Origin: Apis mellifera
Taxonomy: Eukaryota > Arthropoda > Insecta > Hymenoptera > Apidae
Length of the DNA: 64,000 bases
Assembly (NCBI RefSeq): GCF_003254395.2
Contig: NC_037650.1
Coordinates: 4,898,071-4,962,070 of the forward strand
Direction: 5' to 3'
Each line of letters starts with the position of its first letter. The stretch's first letter is position 1. Made by a program: the position numbers and the translations under genes. Positions 60,001 through 64,000 of the stretch are shown here, in pieces. Under the pieces are notes generated by a model. It searched no databases. It saw only the letters and a list, made by a program, of their open reading frames with translations, and was not told the origin of the DNA.

Positions 60001-62280
60001 CGTACGTGACCAACGAATGGGATCGAAACCGCAATTGTTCAGCTTCTATCCCGACGCTTTTAATTCATTTGTTAATTTATCGCCTGTACCATTGTCCCAA
60101 CGGGTCGTAACACTAATACAAACCTCCCGATTTCGCTCGTGCACGGCAACACGTGTACACGTATATACGCGCGTGCACACCTCACGGAAGATTACGGTCA
60201 GTGCATGATAAGGGAAACCAAGCTTTCTACATCTCTCTCTTGCTCCTTGATAACAATTGATAATGTTGCGAAAGAAAGAAAGGAGACTATTATTACCAGT
60301 TTGTATTCGATGCTCGTAAAGATGATCTTCAAAGAATGTAATCATATATCATCGTAAAGGAATCTGGATTCGCGATAGAAATTAAAATCGTGGCAGCGTA
60401 AAAATTTCGAGAGAAGATTCCAGAGAAGAGACATGTTGGATTATAAAATTATACGAAATTACGAAATAATGAGCGCCGTTCCTCGATTTTTACTAATTTC
60501 TTTCGTCGCTCGAAACTTCTCCCCTCCCAGGAATCTTAAGAAATAATTACTTATCAATCTTTCTCGATCAAACTTTCAAATTAGACTGTAATTCGTCTCA
60601 CGGGAGTATCACAGTTTCGAGTATCGCTCGGTCTTGGAATTTCGTGGAGTCTTTAATAAACGAGAAGAGGCGACGAGGTATCATCGGTACACCGATTTCC
60701 TATGTATTACATTTCAAAATCCCCGGGCATTAATGCTGCGGTCGGACAAGAGGCTATTTGCGAGAGTAGGTTGGCGGGGGGTTGGCAGGGTTTCAGAGTC
60801 CAGAACGACGGAATTGCGAGCATCCTCCATCCATAAGCCAGAATCTCTGGCTAACTAAGCGGCCGGGAGAACGTCGAAGAGGGCATTTACTTTTGTACAC
60901 GAATCTTGGGGGAATCGGAAGTGATGTCCAAGTGGAAGATGGAAGCAGATTGCTCGTCCGTTGAGGTAAACGTACCATGGATGGAAAGCCCGGTTATCGG
61001 GCCACTGTAATTATGCAAAATCCTTTATCGTTTCCAAGATGTTGATTCCACGATGAAAAATTCATTGACGCATCGTGCGATTCTTCGATCCGATTATATC
61101 GTTTGGAAACATTTGTCAAGTTTATATCAGAGATTTGATTGTTATCAGGATCCAATTTGACGAATTTTCAAGAATAGATCGATATATTTTATATACATGT
61201 GTATATTTTTTTATTTTAGGGGAAAGATTTTCAACCCTTAGAATTCGCTGATTTTTCGTGTCCTCTGGTGGTAAGTTTTCGAGTTCGATAGCAAGGATGA
61301 CAGCAAGGTTCGACAGCTAACGTAGATCCCTGCCTGATCATGGACCAAAAAAGAAAAAAAAGATACAGATTCGGGAGAGTTGCAAGGAGTGTTTCTCTCC
61401 CCTTCAAGTTTCCTTCGATTCTTATATAGAACTTCTCTATATTTGATCTTCTTTATAAAAATTTCCTCTTATCCCTTTATCACTTTTCATTAATCTCGTC
61501 TCACATATTCGAAAATTTTCCTCTTCTTCTCGATCTTTTTTAATAACTCGTCGAAAAATTGCAGGTGGAGAGAAGATACGTGGCTACGTGTAGTTCGACA
61601 ACAAAATATGCCCTGTCTACGTTTCTCAAGGGGCGAGAGAGAAAGAGAGAGAGAGAGAGGGAAGAAAGGAACGTATGGAGTGGGCGCAGTATATAATACG
61701 GAGTGAAAAGGATCATTTCGTACCATCTGTGCGGAAGGAAATCGCGAATTCTATGCTGGCCGGGATCTTTATATCTCCTTCAAGCGTCGGCTGCAGCGTC
61801 CCTGGATACTCCACTTGGGAAAACAAACGATATATCCGTTCTACGGCCCGATCGTTCCCTCCACCCCACTCCTTAGTATTATTTTTTAAATCTATTTCCA
61901 AACGGATTCACGACCGAACCTGTGGCCTATCGGTCGATCGAACCACTTTTACATTTTATCGAGTCCCGATTCATCGGCTGCCATCAGAAACTCGCCAGGG
62001 GAAAGGAAAAAAAAGTATAATGGCCGCTACAGAAATCGTATCGTTGATTCTCAATCATCTTTTTCTTTTCGATAAGTCATCATTTCTTTCGACGCGTTCA
62101 AACGTCTCGTATTATCCTCTATCGTGGATCACCCGCGGTAATGCTCGACTACTAGTCGGCGGATTGAACTTCTCGATTAATCGAACAACAAGGCGGAAAC
62201 AGCGGGAAGCGCGTCGACGTCGATAGCTTTTAATCCTTCCGTCTAAAGTATCCCCTTAAGCCCGCACATATTCCCCGTAC

Positions 62281-62720
62281 GCGGTTTTCACACCTCCGCC
62301 GGATTTACATTAACCTGACTCGAGTTAGAAACGGCCGTCTTATTTACGTGAATATTCATCAACCGGGTTGAAACATATTCCCTTGAAATTTGCGCACGTG
62401 CACAGCATATCCGGCCTCGTCGCTCGCACGTCGCGCGCGTCGCCAACCGGTCCCTCTCGCAGGGAGACCGGTAGGTAGCCCTGACCGGTAGTAGAGCACA
62501 CGTATGCCGCTCACGTCCGTCTCTCCCTCCCTCCCTCCCTCCCCAGTTCTCGCCACCCCGCTCCCCTTTTTCCCCACGTTTCGTCGTGGACGGAGAAAGA
62601 CGAACGGCCGCGTAAACAAGGGGCCACAGACGAGCGGGTGCAAGCTCAAAAATGGAACAACAGCCGCATCCGCCGGCTATTATTCGCCACGGAGGCGAAT
62701 CCTGCGGGCTCTCCGCGCGC
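62281..62720. promoter_or_regulatory. CG-rich patch, possible promoter
   Basis: Locally the most CG-rich part of the window, with CGCGCG, ACCGG and GGGAGACCGG motifs and a CCCT repeat at 62520-62545. It may be the promoter or first exon of a gene outside the window. No direction can be given. Confidence 0.25.
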
Positions 62721-64000
62721 GCCTTCTTCTCTCTCTCTCTCTCTGTCTCCCTTTCTATTTTATACCGCCTTCCATTCTCCATTCTACAACCCTCATTTCC
62801 ATTTTGTTGCCGGCACAATTTAAATCTCTGCCGCCCCGATGACACTCGGGAAACGTACGTCCACCGCTGCCACTCTATTCTTTCTCCTCCCCCTTCGTCC
62901 TCTTGACGCTCTCTTTTCCTCTCCTCCGTTTCTTCTCACACACAACCTTCCAAGACGATTCTCCTTCCACTTCTGTTCTTCTTCCTTCTCTCCCCCGAAT
63001 TTTTCTTTCTCCCTTTTCAGATTCTTTTCGTTCCCTCTTTATCTCCCGATCCTTGCTCCCTGAACTGTATTGTTTCTCGACGCGGAGAGTGGTAGGGCGT
63101 GACCGATCGCGAAATGGAGGCCGGGGACGTCGTAATTTAATCAATCCCCTCCCTCTCCCTTTCCTCCAGCTCCAGCTGGCTTAATGAGAAAATGAAACAA
63201 TGGTAATGGGCCAGAGCAATGAACCCGGATAAATCGTATCCGTGGCAAATTCTGGCAAATTCAACGCCCGAGTCGCGGTGGAAAAGATTCCTTCCGCTCG
63301 TTTCAAATTCTTTCGAACAATCAAGCCCCCTACGAAAATATCGAAATTAGCGGGACGATGATCGAGATTGGTGATTCGAGATCGGTAGTAAGGTTAGATT
63401 AATGAGATTTATTTGCAGGGTTTAGGGAAGAAGCGAGAGAGAGAAAGGATGGAGAGAGTTAGCCCTTATCGTCCGGTCGTGGGTGAAATACTTATTCGAT
63501 GGAAGTATCTTATCCCGACGAAGGTTATCGTGGACGACCCTGTGGGACTTAAACAAAGTTGGCCTGGAGTGGAGGTGTCCCCGAGTGGGGCCGGGAGGGG
63601 ATAAGGTCGGCGGAATACTCCTTATTGAATCATGGATCTAACGACGAGACCAGACACTAGATCCCAGAACGGATATCGGGTTACTCGTTAGTCGAGCAAC
63701 GTTCCGCCAAGATTTATACGATTAGACGGATTTCCTTAATGTAATTCAACGACGTTTTCATCTTCCACTTCGACCTGTTTAAACTGCGCCGCGATGAAAA
63801 GGGGCAACAAACCTGGATAATGGATAAATATTTATTAACGATATCGCCGAGAACGGAATCGATCGTCCCTTATTTGGAAAGAATGGAGGGTTTGCCCGTG
63901 CCATCATTCCTCCTCGATCGCTCGTGGATGGATCTATATATATATATATACATGTACATATATAATATTCCGTTATATTTCCATTCGTCTGTTGAGATAC

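Larger units (their letters stand above)
53824..64000. other. Upstream region of PC1/3, no supported gene
   Basis: More GC-rich than the left half, with many CG dinucleotides. Long open readings near 59.1, 61.7, 62.3-62.8 and 63.4 kb have low-complexity or arginine-rich content, no splice support and no family motif. It probably holds promoter and distal regulatory sequence of PC1/3 and perhaps a neighbouring gene beyond the window. Confidence 0.5.

Noticed and set aside
61675..62226. Open frame of 183 codons on the plus strand
   Set aside because: Composition looks random and no domain is visible; GC-rich, stop-poor sequence suffices as explanation.
62288..62845. Open frame of 185 codons on the minus strand
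   Set aside because: Glu/Arg-rich stretch from GA repeats and CG-rich sequence; the opposite strand is equally open.
1..64000. tRNA, rRNA, CRISPR arrays, transposon terminal repeats
   Set aside because: No tRNA B-box-like GGTTCGAATCC in context, no rRNA-like blocks, no spaced direct repeats of CRISPR type, and no paired terminal repeats with a transposase were noticed by eye.

Overview
This window is nuclear DNA from an insect, most likely a hymenopteran and probably a bee. It is AT-rich but full of CG dinucleotides and AT, GA and homopolymer microsatellites. It has short introns with GT/AG borders, and two of its genes are of kinds I would expect in a bee. The species call is inference; no marker sequence in the window fixes it.

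Layout. (1) 1-17 kb: AT-rich, mostly non-coding. It holds two plus-strand terminal coding exons (10121-10254 and 12478-12617) of one gene whose body lies upstream of or outside the window. Both exons enter in the same codon phase and both end in the same heptapeptide followed by a stop, so they look like duplicated, alternative last exons. I could not name the gene; its tail resembles RNA-binding-protein tails. (2) 17.4-23.2 kb, minus strand: a complete 12-exon gene for an ankyrin-repeat plus death-domain protein, an ANKDD1A orthologue of about 537 residues. Most repeats are coded by single exons close to 99 bp. (3) 23.2-33.5 kb: a mostly empty intergenic stretch with one GC-rich, splice-site-bounded, phase-symmetric candidate exon on the plus strand (30953-31171). 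(4) 33.6-53.8 kb, minus strand: a complete 14-exon prohormone convertase 1/3 (PCSK1-type) gene of about 699 residues. It codes for a signal peptide, prodomain, S8 subtilisin-like catalytic domain with the full Asp/His/Asn/Ser set, P domain and short C-terminal tail. The first intron is 11 kb. Another intron carries a 6-copy minisatellite of about 138 bp. Two introns appear to use GC-AG splice sites. (5) 53.8-64 kb: more GC-rich sequence with no gene that I can support, probably upstream and regulatory sequence of the convertase.

How the genes relate: the convertase cuts prohormones and neuropeptide precursors in dense-core granules. The ankyrin/death-domain protein is a cytosolic adaptor of little-known role. 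The two are adjacent and co-oriented, about 10 kb apart, but nothing suggests a functional link. All gene models were assembled by hand from splice signals, reading phase and recalled family resemblance; no search or alignment software was run.
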